Assembly: GCA_003707065.3 (NCBI GenBank)
Contig: PPXM03000006.1
Coordinates: forward strand, 186,001-250,000
Direction: 5' to 3'
DNA: 64,000 nt
Source of the DNA: Trigonopsis variabilis
Taxonomy: Eukaryota; Ascomycota; Trigonopsidomycetes; Trigonopsidales; Trigonopsidaceae
Below the pieces are notes generated by a model. The model was not told the DNA's origin and ran no database searches. It saw only the letters and a program-made list of their open reading frames with translations. Made by a program: the position numbers and the translations under genes. Each line of letters begins with the position of its first letter. Positions within the stretch are counted from its first letter, which is position 1. Positions 29,066 to 40,506 of this stretch are shown here, piece after piece.

Positions 29066-31372
29066 ATGGGTCATCTAGTGACAATTGCGACTTGGTAGGG
29101 ATGGTGAAACGATTAAGAATCTAATCAATTAGTAACTTGAATCAATGGGCGTTAGATTTTGAAGGCAATTGCGAACGAATCATCGAGAGTATTCGAATCG
29201 CCAAAAAGCGAGGAGCCAGTCTGCGAGTGGGACCGGAACTGGAGATCACGTAGGTACATCAGAATGGCAATTGGACTAATGTTTTAGAGGATATGGATGC
29301 TTGGACCATTTCCTTGAAGGTACGGCCACTTAAAGGAAGTTGTGGAGGTGGATCCCCGCAGCTGGAGGCTTCCGAGACTCGGCATGAACTAACGAATAGG
29401 TGACACTATTCTTCATTCATGGGAGATGTATGCAAGGATATTGAATCATCCAGAATGCCAGGATATCCTTTTGGACATTGGGATGCCAGTGTTGCATAAG
29501 AACGTTCGATTCAATTGCCGCTTGATATCTTATGGCAAGACCATCTTGTTAATTCGTCCCAAGATTTGGTTGGCCAATGATGGAAACTATCGAGAAATGA
29601 GGTACTTTACTCCTTGGATGAGGACTCAGTATGTGGAGGAGTTTTCTTTACCACGAATGATCTCTGACATTACTGGTCAGTCCACCGTTCCTTTTGGTGA
29701 TGGAGTCATCACCACCAAAGACACCGTGTTTGGGTCAGAGACGTGTGAGGAGCTGTTTACTCCCCACAGTCCCCATATTGACATGGGTCTAGATGGAGTC
29801 GAAATCTTTACGAATTCGTCTGGAAGCCATCACGAATTGAGAAAACTGGATCAAAGAATCAGTCTCATTCAGGAAGCTACTGCCAAGTGTGGAGGCGTGT
29901 ACCTCTACGCGAACCAGCGCGGCTGTGATGGCGACCGTCTTTATTACGACGGTTGTGCCTTGATCATCGTCAATGGAAAAGTCGTGGCACAGGCTTCTCA
30001 ATTCTCGCTGACTGACGTGGAAGTCATCACGGCCACTGTTGATCTCGAAGACGTCAGGAGTTACCGAAGCATCATGTCGAGAGGGCTCCAGAGTACCACG
30101 ACCCCTCACTACCCTCGCTATCATATTCCTATCGCTCTTTCGCCTTCAACTTCCACCTTTGATCTCTCTCTATATCCCACGAAACCAATCAAGCTCCGCA
30201 TTCATCCTCCTCAGGAGGAAATTGCCCTCGGTCCAGCTTGTTGGCTCTGGGACTACCTGCGGCGCGTGCATGGAGCTGGCTACTTCTTGCCCCTTAGCGG
30301 TGGCATAGATAGCTGTGCTACAGCAACAATTGTCTATTCAATGTGTCGTCTTGTCGTCGCGGCTTGCGTTCAAGGTAACGAAACTGTCTTGGCCGACGTT
30401 CGCAAGCTGACCGGCCACGACGTCGATGAGGATTGGCAACCTGCAGATGCAAAAGAGCTATGCAACTACCTTTTCCACACGTGCTATATGGGCACAACAA
30501 ACTCGTCCAAACAAACCAGAGCGCGGGCTCGGGATCTGGCAAACACAATTGGCGCATATCATGTCGATTTAGATATGGATGCCATAGTAAGCGCTTTTCA
30601 GACCGTTTTCTCTGCCTTTACAGGTAAGACCCCTCGCTTCAAGATCCATGGCGGCTCGAATGCCGAGAATCTGGCGCTCCAGAACATTCAAGCCCGCTCC
30701 AGAATGGTTCTCGGCTATCTCTTTGCTCAATTGCTTCCCTGGGTCCGCAATCGTGGATCCGGAGGCCTGCTTGTCTTGGGCTCTGCCAATGTCGACGAGT
30801 GTCTCAGAGGGTATCTGACGAAATACGATTGTTCGTCTGCTGATCTCAATCCCATTGGCAGTATCTCCAAAACCGATCTCAAGGGATTCATTGCTTGGGC
30901 CAAGACGGAGTTTGAACTGGATATCCTTGAAGAGTTCTTGGAGGCCACCCCTACTGCTGAACTTGAACCAATCACCGAGACCTATGTTCAGAGCGACGAA
31001 GCGGACATGGGCATGACCTATGAAGAACTATCTGCCTTTGGACGGCTGAGAAAGATCGACAAGTGTGGGCCCTACTCAATGTTCATGAAGCTTTATCACG
31101 AATGGACTCCGCGGTTGACGCCAGCTCAGATTGCCGACAAGGTCAAGAGGTTTTTCTACTACTACGCCATCAACCGCCACAAGATGACTGTTATTACTCC
31201 CGCGTACCATGCAGAGCAATATTCACCCGATGACAACCGCTACGACCTCCGTCCTTTCCTCATTGATCCTTACTTTCCTTGGGCGCGCAAGAAGATTGAT
31301 GCCATTGTTCACGCTAGCGGAAAGCAAAGTGGTGAACTAGGAGCGATTCAGAGTGAGATGGGATCGGGTTAG
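29066..31372 (+). CDS. QNS1: Glutamine-dependent NAD+ synthetase
   Basis: Four exons (29066-29094, 29133-29249, 29288-29319, 29400-31372) give 716 residues, almost the length of yeast Qns1. The N-terminal nitrilase-type glutaminase has its triad in register with the yeast enzyme: E45 (G-P-E-L-E-I), K114 (R-P-K-I-W-L) and C175 (G-S-E-T-C-E-E-L). The C-terminal N-type ATP pyrophosphatase has the P-loop L-S-G-G-I-D-S and the L-G-S-A-N-V-D-E region. It amidates nicotinic acid adenine dinucleotide to NAD+, the last step of de novo and salvage synthesis. The first three small exons were placed by splicing and restore the N-terminus that the single long frame lacks. Convergent with GID7. Confidence 0.96.
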
Positions 31373-31482
31373 CTCTTCAAATGATGACCGAAGAAATGAT
31401 GATAAAGGCGTGGGACTCTGTTAGTAACCAGATAAAGAAATAGCTCAGTACATTGATATTTACATCATATCCTTCGTAAAAT

Positions 31483-33313
31483 CTAGTCGCTTGCCTCAGC
31501 ACCATTCTTGTTGGCCTCATACTTGGGTTCCCAAATGCGTACCGTTCTATCATCACTGGCCGATGCAATCATGGGTCGGCTAGGATGGAAATCGACAAAA
31601 TTCACACTCCCAGTGTGGCCTTCCAGAGTCTCCAATATCAATGCAGAGAGCCTATCCCAAATGAATATTTTGCCATCCTCACTTCCAGACACAATCAAGT
31701 TCTCGTTTGGTCCCCCAAAACACGCTCGGAGGACAAATTCTTCCTGACGGTGACCCTTATATGTCTGAACGAGCCGCAGATTGTTAAGGTCCCATAGTTC
31801 TATTTCTGCTGGTAGTTGGTTTTTCTGATTGTCATCTTTGGAGCCCGCAATACGGGAACTTAGGTTGAGGAGGATGTAGCAAGAGTCGGCGCTGACGGTG
31901 ACGGCCGTTATATGCCGATTGAGCTCAATGACAACGTCCAAACTCCGAGTCTCAAGGTCATAAATATTCATATTGGACTCGAACAACTGTCGCTGGGAGA
32001 TGGTGATGACCTTTTTACCATTGGGGCTCACCGCGCCTCCATATATCCGGTCACTGTTCCAAGAATATAATTCGTCACCGCTTGAGGACCACAAAACCAT
32101 CTTTCCATCAACGCTTGCGGACAGAAATTCCCCATCTGAAGGCAGGCAAGCCAGCAAGCTCACTGTTTCACTATGGGCCGACAGTGAGAATTTACAAAGG
32201 CCGCTTGAAGTGTCCCAAGCCATAATGAGGGCAGGCGGAAGAATGGAGCCCTTGCCTCCACTATAGCAGGTCAACAGAGTTGTATCGTCAGGGCTCCAAG
32301 CGACCTGAGGCACCGGGCCGAGGTGATCTCGAAGAACATGGATGATTTTCCACGTAGAAGTATCCCAGATGATACACGTTTGATCACAGGATGTGGTGGC
32401 TAGCTTGGTTCCGTCGTGGGAGAATCGGGCAGTCCAGACCTCGTTTGTGTGGTCGGTCAAGATATGGGTAGTACAAGAAATGAAATCTTCTTTCCTGCAG
32501 AAATGATCGGTATGTAGAGATCCCAAGTCATTCGACAGGTGATATAAGCAATGCTCAATTTGGTATTGGCGAGCCTGATCTAATAAGGTAGCCAGCCTTG
32601 CTTCAGGCATCATCACCGCGCTAGAGACGTAACTCTGGAGATTTCGCAGTAAATCGTGTCTGGATGTACCAGCAGCGCCATCCCAGCCAATTGCCTGGCG
32701 GAGGTCTTTAGAGTTTTGATACATTAACAAGGCGGATAAGCTGTGGATCTTTTCGGGTTCCAAGCCCAAAGGAGTGATTTGGCATCTCAACACCGTTAAT
32801 GCCCCCGAGATATCTCCTTGTTCCACCAGTTCTAGGAATTGCTGTTTGCGAATGAGAAAAACCAACGTATTCTGAGAGACATTGGGGCGGAGAACCAATT
32901 GGTTGACCGACGCTTCGGCAGCGCTCCAGTTTCCAGTTAGGACGGCCTGTTTAAATGCTTCTATGTCAGCTGAGTTGATTGCGTAGCCAGATTCTGACTC
33001 CAATTGCGACGCAGACTCCGTATAGCCTAAATCTCGCAAGCTTTGAATGAGGAGCCGACACAGATCGGCCGAATCGTGGCCATGATAGGATAAAGCTGGA
33101 TAGGGCATCAAGCGAGGCCGTTTACTCGGATCAGGAGAAGAGGAATGTCGACGTTTAGACACGGTGAGAGTGGTGGCGGTGGCTTGCCCAATCGTGCTTG
33201 GGAGATTAGAACCGAGGATAGCTGGGGCGTTGTTAGAAAGGAAAGCCTATCTATCAACCTGACCTGTCACCTTACTGAGACCTCGCCTCGTTAGAGTCTA
33301 TTCCACAACTCAT
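31483..33313 (-). CDS. GID7: Gid7/WDR26-type subunit of the GID/CTLH ubiquitin ligase
   Basis: A LisH motif (D-L-C-R-L-L-I-Q-S-L-R-D-L-G-Y), a CTLH region (F-K-Q-A-V-L-T-G-N-W) and about seven WD40 repeats, ending near residue 575 with W-E-P-K-Y. This is the layout of Gid7/WDR26, a scaffold subunit of the GID E3 ligase that degrades gluconeogenic enzymes. The long frame starts with GTG, not ATG. The best model adds exon 1 (33313-33276) and a 79-nt intron ending CTAATCTCCCAAG, giving 583 residues with a basic N-terminal stretch (S-K-R-R-H-S-S-S...K-R-P-R). The alternative is the internal ATG at 33108, giving 541 residues and still keeping LisH. The core is certain, the start is not. Confidence 0.9.
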
Positions 33314-33926
33314 CTAGAAAGGCAATACACAAACGCAGTTCTGGTATGTGGGTACGAGGAGAGTGATCCAAGTCTAGTCTTAGCATAGTCTTGAGCTGTT
33401 TCAGGCAGGATAGCACCCTGATCCTGCGGCTTTGACCTGATATCGCAGTGAAATAGGTGCAGCTTCCTGAAATCATGCTTTACTTGCGAAACAGTTCGAG
33501 TGAACTAGTTTACTACAAACAATCTCGTTAAGGACTCCTCTTGTCACTGTGCGGCACCGTCTTTTGATATTACCTTGGCTTTGTGTCAGAGATATCATAA
33601 ATGCTAGAGATTCTACACATTCTTCACATGCTTCCATATCCATAGACAGACATTTGTAGATTACTTTCCCGTGTAAGCCGAGATGCCTTTCCCAGCTGGG
33701 CTAATAAGTATCATTCTCTGTCAGAGTCAATAAGTTATGCACTTACTCTCGAGAAGAGCGCTCGAATGACACTCTATAAGTACATAATACACGGGCAAAG
33801 TAGTGCCATTCTCGAAGATCCACACGTCACCTTGTGCCATGGTCGACATGGCTGTCGGTCACGTGCGGTACCGCAGTAATCCCACTTACCCTCCAAAGCG
33901 ACAGTAGCTTCCTGTTCCAAGACGAT
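33314..33926. promoter_or_regulatory. Divergent intergenic region, GID7 / VMA1
   Basis: About 610 bases. Near VMA1 lies CACGTG (33860-33865), overlapping a perfect 12-bp palindrome TGCGGTACCGCA (33864-33875), some 52-67 bp before the start codon. Short frames here show no protein resemblance. Confidence 0.5.
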
Positions 33927-36030
33927 ATGGTAAGAGATGAGGGAGATTGAGCTAATCACCAGGCTGGTGCGATTGAAAACGCAAGAAAAGAGGTCAAGCG
34001 CATCGATTCCGAGAGGGAGAGCGACTATGGTAGGAGGAATCTCTCGTCGAGGTGGCTAACTTTTCCTAGGCCAAGTGTTTGCCGTCTCGGGTCCTGTTGT
34101 GGTTGCTGAAAATATGATTGGCTGTGCCATGTATGAATTGGTAAGGATTTCTTGTGTTTTGGTGGTGAACGGGCTACAATTGCCTGTGATCGAGTTGGGG
34201 TAGTTTTGGCGGATCTTGTCAGGGTTTTCTTTGCCTCTTTGAATCAATTGCTCGTCATTTTGGATCTCGATAAGCTAATTCTTCTAGGTCAAGGTCGGCC
34301 ATGATAGCTTGGTGGGTGAGGTCATTCGAATTGATGCCGATAAGGCTACCATTCAAGTCTACGAAGAGACAGGTAAATCAAATCACCAGATCCACTGCTA
34401 ACCGCCAGCCGGTGTCACTGTTGGAGACCCTGTCTTGAGAACAGGCAAGCCTTTGTCGGTTGAATTGGGTCCTGGGCTTATGGAGACTATCTACGATGGT
34501 ATCCAGCGCCCTCTCAAGGCCATCAAGGAGCTCTCCAATTCCATCTATATTCCTCGAGGTATGGATGTGCCTGCGTTGGATCGAACCCGAAGTTATGATT
34601 TCACCCCTGGAAGCCTCAAAGTCGGCGATCATATCACCGGTGGTGACATCTATGCTAGTATTTTTGAGAACTCTCTCCTCCATAACCATCATATTCTCTT
34701 GCCTCCTCGTGCTCGAGGTACTATCACTTATTTGGCAGAGCCTGGCTCGTACAACCTTGAGGATACTGTCCTTGAGGTTGAATTCCAAGGCAAGAAATCC
34801 AAGTTTACCATGATGCATTCGTGGCCCGTGCGAGTTCCTCGCCCTGTCACTGAGAAGCTTGCGTCGGATTACCCTCTCCTCACTGGCCAGCGGGTTCTCG
34901 ACGCCCTCTTTCCCTGCGTTCAAGGTGGTACGACTTGTATTCCTGGTGCTTTTGGATGTGGCAAGACTGTGATTTCGCAGGCCTTGTCGAAATACTCGAA
35001 CTCGGACATCATCATCTACGTTGGATGCGGTGAGCGAGGTAATGAGATGGCTGAAGTCCTGATGGATTTCCCTGAGCTGTCTATCGAGGTCGAGGGCCGC
35101 AAGGAGCCCATCATGAAGCGGACGACCCTTGTCGCCAACACTTCCAACATGCCTGTCGCTGCCCGAGAAGCTTCTATTTACACTGGCATTACGCTGGCTG
35201 AATATTTCCGAGATCAAGGTAAGAACGTCGCCATGATGGCCGACTCGTCGTCCCGTTGGGCTGAAGCCCTTCGTGAGATTTCTGGTCGTCTGGGTGAAAT
35301 GCCTGCCGATCAAGGTTATCCTGCGTATCTCGGTGCTAAACTTGCTTCGTTCTACGAGCGAGCTGGTAAATCGGTCTGTCTTGGTAATCCTCGACGTGAA
35401 GGCTCTGTTTCCATTGTTGCTGCTGTCTCTCCTCCCGGTGGTGATTTCTCGGATCCCGTCACCTCGGCTACTCTAGGTATCACCCAAGTTTTCTGGGGTC
35501 TAGACAAAAAGCTTGCCCAGCGAAAACATTTCCCTTCAGTAAATACCAGTGTCTCCTATTCTAAATACACGACCGTTCTCGGCAAATACTACGAGAAGAA
35601 CTATCCTGATTTCCCTGCCTACCGCAACAAGGTGCGAGAAATTCTTTCTGATGCTGAAGAGCTCGAGCAGGTCGTGCAGCTCGTCGGCAAGAGTTCCTTG
35701 TCTGATTCGGATAAGATCACCTTGGATGTCAGCAATTTGATCAAGGAAGATTTCCTGCAACAGAATGGTTACTCGTCCTACGACGCCTTCTGTCCAATCT
35801 GGAAGACCGCCGCTATGCTCAAGTCGTTCATCCTATACTACGAGGAGGCCCAAAAGAGTGCCGCCAGCGGCGCTCCGTGGAGCAAGGTGTCCGAGGCCAC
35901 TGCTGACGTTAAGCACCAGCTGTCTTCTGCCAAATTCATAGAGCCCAGTGAAGGAGAAACTTCTGGAATGGCCAAGTTTGATAAACTCGACAGTCTCATT
36001 GCCGAGAAGTTCGCGGCAGCCTCGGAGTAA
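33927..36030 (+). CDS. VMA1: V-type H+-ATPase catalytic subunit A
   Basis: Five coding exons (33927-33929, 33963-34029, 34070-34140, 34288-34372, 34409-36030) give 615 residues, the normal length. The first coding exon contributes only the ATG; the next begins [10 protein letters not shown] as in other V-ATPase A subunits. Walker A is G-A-F-G-C-G-K-T (255-262), and the bulge domain and D-S-S-S-R-W-A-E-A motif are intact. It hydrolyses ATP to acidify vacuoles and endosomes. The junction where budding yeasts carry the VDE intein (I-Y-V-G / C-G-E-R-G, residues 281/282) is uninterrupted. All four introns lie in the first 77 codons. Convergent with the DUF3445 gene, 101 bp between stops. Confidence 0.97.
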
Positions 36031-36131
36031 GGCGTTGTCTTTGAGCTTGCTGTGAGAGCAAACATTCTGGATATAGGCAGGGGACTAGTGTGAGTCATGT
36101 ACGCAAGTTAACATTATATTGATTAGTTACT

Positions 36132-37334
36132 CTAAAACGGAAATTTCGTCGAATCTTTTTCAGGCACCACTCCGGCAAGAATCTGTTTCTCATGCTCCTT
36201 GTCAAGGTATGGCAAAAGAATATGAGCGTAGGTATTGTAACCCTTGTATTTCCGCACATCCTCAGTCCACGATCTAACTGCAGACGCCAATCGACCGGGG
36301 ATATTGGGCTCCTTGGCGATCTCTGTCACAGGCTGAAAGTACGTTCTAATTGTAAAGATAACGGCGCCCGTCTTGGGGAGACGACGGAGCGACTGCCGTT
36401 CGTGACGAAAGTAGATCTGATCGATTGACGACGGGGGTGCAGAGTAGTCCCACCCAACGTTTGGCGAGTCTTCCTCGCCAATTGACGACGACCAAGCAAT
36501 GTCGTGATCATTTTGGAAAAAGTAGTTGTTGCGGACAACTGGAGCTTCAACCTTGAGCCGTTGGAAGAATCGTTCCATTCCAGTCTGTAATTTTTCCTTG
36601 AACTTTGGCACGTCTCCCGATAAGTGGATCTCGCGAAGAGACATGCCTACCTTATCGCGAAGTCTCCAGAAGCCTGGCAGCATAATAGCCCCTCCAAGAA
36701 GATAGTATTGGCCATCTTCCCGTTCGATCATGACTGCCAGGTCATCCTGGAGCAGTCGTCCTGCAATCTCAAGAGGATCGGCTTCGGACGGTCGTTCGGT
36801 CGTGTTGAACGACTCTCCAGTGACGAGGTTTTCGATTCCCACATCCGTCTTTTTGAACATGGACGGATACCGGTGGACGAGGTAGTGGGTCAATTCATCG
36901 ACAAGCTCATAAGCAGCGGGGAGAGCCTCTGGCAAAGTCTTGACAACCTCATCGCCGCGTTCGGCCAGCCGCTGCTTTTTCCGGCTGTGATATTTGAGAT
37001 ACTGACTGTCCAATTCAATCCACTCATTCCATTTCATGGCACGAGTTCCCATTGTTATATGATAAGTCGACCGGAAGGGACGATAAGGCAGAGGCTTGGT
37101 GTCCACCAGGGACCATTCCTGATATGGGTCGGGGGTGGGAGTTGTGAAGTCGACAGGGGTCCATTTGCCATATTCGCGAGAAGATTGACTAGCGGTCGTG
37201 CTCACAAACCTGGGCTTTGCTTGCGATGAGGCCTTAGCAGGCTTGGTCTTGGCTTTGAAAGCCATTGCGAATGCCAGCATCAGCAGAGGAAGTAAATATA
37301 TCACATTTGACCCAGATAGAAGACTGAGAAACAT
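36132..37334 (-). CDS. DUF3445 (heme-dependent oxidative N-demethylase-like) protein
   Basis: A 400-residue protein with an N-terminal hydrophobic anchor (residues 1-27) and a DUF3445 domain from about residue 80. Recognisable family blocks are M-K-W-N-E-W-I-E-L-D, L-L-Q-D-D-L-A-V-M, L-L-G-G-A-I-M-L-P-G-F-W, R-N-N-Y-F-F, and R-H-E-R-Q-S-L-R-R-L-P-K-T-G-A-V. Some bacterial members bind heme and demethylate small amines; for the fungal membrane-anchored members no substrate is known to me, so the function is left open. The start is the ATG at 37334; the longer frame begins at TTG. It is followed in tandem by the GT8 gene upstream. Confidence 0.8.
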   Translation of the reverse strand: MFLSLLSGSNVIYLLPLLMLAFAMAFKAKTKPAKASSQAKPRFVSTTASQSSREYGKWTPVDFTTPTPDPYQEWSLVDTKPLPYRPFRSTYHITMGTRAMKWNEWIELDSQYLKYHSRKKQRLAERGDEVVKTLPEALPAAYELVDELTHYLVHRYPSMFKKTDVGIENLVTGESFNTTERPSEADPLEIAGRLLQDDLAVMIEREDGQYYLLGGAIMLPGFWRLRDKVGMSLREIHLSGDVPKFKEKLQTGMERFFQRLKVEAPVVRNNYFFQNDHDIAWSSSIGEEDSPNVGWDYSAPPSSIDQIYFRHERQSLRRLPKTGAVIFTIRTYFQPVTEIAKEPNIPGRLASAVRSWTEDVRKYKGYNTYAHILLPYLDKEHEKQILAGVVPEKDSTKFPF

Positions 37335-37618
37335 GATTATCGAGCGTTCATGAGGCCGAAAGGCGGTCTTTATGGATAGGACTCTATTCCCCAATTGGGA
37401 AGTCGGTAGCGGGCCTGATAAGGCGATCCTGCTGGAGGGCAGATTAAAGGCCAGAGCTTAGATGATAGTCTAAAATTCAGTGATTAGGTTACTAGTTTAG
37501 GCAGCAAACGTGAAGGATGGGCTAAAAATTCCCACAAAACGGGAGATAACGGTGGGTGGGCGGGCCGACTACAGTTGCGCGTTTAAGACTCTCTCATTCG
37601 CAAGCATACATAATCCCC

Positions 37619-38728
37619 TCAAGTAAGAATAGGATAATCCGACTCCAATCCATAAAATCGGACAGCCTCTTGGTATATATCGCGGTAGTAGGCCACGGGC
37701 TCTTGATAGTCGCAGTCCTCCCCACAGGTGCCAGGAAGGCCTTCAGGCCGAGGCCGATAGGCGTTGTAGTGGACGAGACTGGTCACAGGCCAAAGGGCTG
37801 TCCAGACGTCGTTTGCGTAAAGGTAGTTGATCAGGTTCAGGTTGTAGGTGGCGGGCAGGTACGTCCACGACGAAGAGTACCGATTCTGCAGAAACTCCTG
37901 GCTGGACTCGATGTCTTTGGGAATGAGATCCCAACTGTAGCCGTCATTCACGATATTCTGGTATTCCTCTGCGTTTGGCTTTACATATAGCATCCCTCGA
38001 TTGACGCTGTCGGCCCAGACTTTATGCGGCCACGAATCTCGCACTGCACCTGGGTTGGATGATTGTACCATGACATCAAACAGCCGCTTCAGCGAGCCCT
38101 TGCACAGCATATCTGAGTCGAGGTAGAGAACGTTGTCATATTGGGTCCAGTTCCACACGTTCAGCCGCGAGAAGTCCCACTTCACCTTGAAAGGGGGCAG
38201 ACTGAGCTCCTGTCTCTCTTTGAAAGGAGGAAATAGTTGCGATTCCACCACATTCCAACCAACGACTGACAGCATTTGGGCATCCCGGGGACGGATCGCT
38301 TCCGGCCCCTGTTCCTGAGGAGGAACCAACATGATAAGATCGGCGTCTAGCTCGTTCAAATCATTGTGTTTGAACAATGAGTAGCCTAGCGCAATGGCCA
38401 GTAGCGTGTCATTCCGCTCCAGAACCGAAGATACAATCGCGTACTTCCTAGGACTGAGAACTTTTGGCTGGGGGGTAGAGCTAGCCAAAAGACTAGATGC
38501 AACGGTTTGAGAAGGCACCGCGATATCGGTATGCCAGATATCATTGTACTGGCCTTTGTTTGCTACTGATTCGTCGGCAAAGAAATCCTGGTTCCCATTC
38601 ACCTCCGTCCCTGCGCCTTTGTGAGACCCCGAGAAAAGCTGGCCAACAAATAGAAAGATAAAGAATGCCCCACAGACTGCTCCTATAATGATCCTAGGAG
38701 GTAATCGTTTCAGATTCAGATCATTCAT
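37619..38728 (-). CDS. Glycosyltransferase family 8-like type II membrane protein
   Basis: 369 residues with the topology of a Golgi glycosyltransferase: short basic N-terminus (L-K-R-L-P-P-R), one membrane segment about residues 12-31, a stem rich in S and N to about residue 90, and a GT8 domain. The DxD metal-binding motif is D204-S-D206 in N-V-L-Y-L-D-S-D-M. Further family blocks are A-I-V-S-S-V-L-E-R-N-D and N-R-G-M-L-Y-V-K-P. The end (about 315-369) carries two cysteines in G-T-C-G-E-D-C. It looks like fungal glycogenin/galactinol-synthase relatives; donor and acceptor cannot be told. The start is the ATG at 38728, since the longer frame begins with GTG. Confidence 0.82.
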   Translation of the reverse strand: MNDLNLKRLPPRIIIGAVCGAFFIFLFVGQLFSGSHKGAGTEVNGNQDFFADESVANKGQYNDIWHTDIAVPSQTVASSLLASSTPQPKVLSPRKYAIVSSVLERNDTLLAIALGYSLFKHNDLNELDADLIMLVPPQEQGPEAIRPRDAQMLSVVGWNVVESQLFPPFKERQELSLPPFKVKWDFSRLNVWNWTQYDNVLYLDSDMLCKGSLKRLFDVMVQSSNPGAVRDSWPHKVWADSVNRGMLYVKPNAEEYQNIVNDGYSWDLIPKDIESSQEFLQNRYSSSWTYLPATYNLNLINYLYANDVWTALWPVTSLVHYNAYRPRPEGLPGTCGEDCDYQEPVAYYRDIYQEAVRFYGLESDYPILT

Positions 38729-39557
38729 GGTCGATCCATGCACTCTCCGCCAAAGTTTATTAGCGTATCAAGACTCAACCTTGACACGACCCTCTCGTTC
38801 GTCCTCATTACAACCAGCCTTACCACCGAGGCAACCTTAGGCTGGGCCTGTGCAAAAGACAAAGAGACTTGTACACTTGAAAGCGATCATAACTACGTTC
38901 TACTATCTCTGAAAAAAAATCTTCTTTGCTGTCTTACTATATTTGGCCGCGTTACTATGCTGATTTGCAGTCCACGGTTCTCTGGATCTCTTGGTGGGGT
39001 GTCACCACTTGCCATTATCAGCCTGTCGTACCTCGCGGTTACCCTAAAAGGGTCAAAAAGCTTGGCATCACCTCTTCTCCATTAGTATCTGGCAAAGTTC
39101 CAGCAAGTCTTTTGGATCAGTTGGTATGGCTGGTAAGATATTGCCTCTATTTTAAGCCTGGCTAGCTGTCCTATGGTGTCGTCCCCTAGCTTTACGCTGC
39201 TGCTGCATCACGCGTGGGGCGTATGTCTACGAGACGTAAAGGTTCTTTGCACCACGGGCAAAACCACGGTAAAAAATGAGCAGCATGTAGACTTTACAAG
39301 TTCGCTTGGTAGACGACAAGACATGACCGTTTTGGCCTGACCTCCACGGTTGTTTTCAACTCATCAAAATTGCGCCGAAAGTAGATTCCTCAGGCTATTG
39401 CGGTATGGAATGCTGGCTGTCGTTGCTAGGCTAGTGCTACGCGCCTAAAGAGTTAGTACGGCATGGAAGGATGGTTTCGTTGCTACGCCAGGCCTGAGCG
39501 ACGACAGTAAGGGAGACCCGTTTACGAGGGGATTGGTCTTTGTCACTCCTCAACACA
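38729..39557. promoter_or_regulatory. Divergent intergenic region, GT8 / profilin
   Basis: About 830 bases. Overlapping open frames at 38738-39165 (plus strand) lack relatives and start without a clear ATG context, so they are not called. No repeat or RNA is recognised. Confidence 0.4.
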
Positions 39558-40142
39558 ATGTCATGGCAAGGTGAGTTAAGCAGACTAAAGAGATCGGGAA
39601 GGTAGAAGGAGGCAGCATAAAAAAGAGAAGCTGATTTATTACGGAAAAGGAGCAGTGTTTTTGTTTGAAAGGACTAGGGTTGAGGGTGGTGACGGGCGTG
39701 AAAGACATGTCAAGGACTTGGACTAACGGCAAACAGCGTACGTGGATAATTTATTGGGATCGCAGACAGTGGATCAAGCTGCGATCATTTCGAGAGCCGG
39801 TGATAGCGTCTGGGCAGCGTCTCCCGGGTTTTCATTGTCGGCTTCGGAAATGCAAGAAATTGCCAAAGGGTTTGATAACCCCAGCAACCTGCAAGCTTCC
39901 GGACTTCATGTCCAGGGAGTCAAGTACTTGCTCATCAAGGTCGACGACCGCTCGATCTACGCCAAAAAGGTATGGAACTTGCGGAAGCAATTGGATTCTA
40001 AAACCAGGGAACCGCCGGCGTCATTTGCGTGCGAACAAAACAGACCATCTTGGTCACCCACTACCCTGAAACAGTGATACCTGGCTCCGCTGCAAAGGTG
40101 GTGGAAGCGCTGGCTGATTATTTGATTAGTGTCCAATACTGA
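39558..40142 (+). CDS. PFY1: Profilin
   Basis: Three exons (39558-39570, 39737-39969, 40008-40142) give 126 residues, the standard profilin length. The first exon encodes only M-S-W-Q and one base of the next codon. Splicing across a 166-nt intron yields M-S-W-Q-A-Y-V-D-N-L-L, the canonical profilin start with the conserved Trp of the poly-proline site. Downstream are [24 protein letters not shown], and after the second intron [10 protein letters not shown] and the C-terminal helix ending S-V-Q-Y. It binds actin monomers and feeds formin-driven filament growth. Confidence 0.95.
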
Positions 40143-40506
40143 GGTCTATCATATGAGCCTAAGACTATCAATCTATATACAAGTCTAATCCTTGTCCATG
40201 TGTAGCGTCCCAAACTACTCCTGCTTCTCCCATTTCTCCCGTTCTCAAGGCAATACCTGGCTGGTCTGGCTGGCTGGCCAGTCCAGACAAGTTCGTATGG
40301 TGGGTGCGTAAGCTGGCTACGGGCGGTGACTTAAGACGGGAAGCAAAGGTCAAAGACTCTGACAATACGACGGGTGATCTGCGGCAACGCAAGCCCACGA
40401 ACCATCTAAAAGGATCTAGCGACAGGAATGACAATGTCTATCCGAGCTTTTTGAGATCTACCTAATCTGACCGAAGACTGTTCATTATTCCAGTATATGA
40501 CTTTCC
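40143..40506. other. Convergent intergenic region, profilin / GOT1
   Basis: About 360 bases between two stops. An 88-residue minus-strand frame (40168-40434) has no relatives and is ignored. Confidence 0.4.

Noticed and set aside
35007-35037. Possible VDE-type intein in VMA1
   Set aside because: The junction I-Y-V-G / C-G-E-R-G is continuous, so the site is empty in this genome.
34378-35313. 311-codon open frame antisense to VMA1
   Set aside because: It lies wholly inside the certain VMA1 coding exon and resembles no protein. Long antisense frames are common opposite highly expressed genes with biased codons.
38738-39165. Overlapping plus-strand frames between the GT8 and profilin genes
   Set aside because: No family resemblance, and the two frames contradict each other; more likely promoter and leader DNA.
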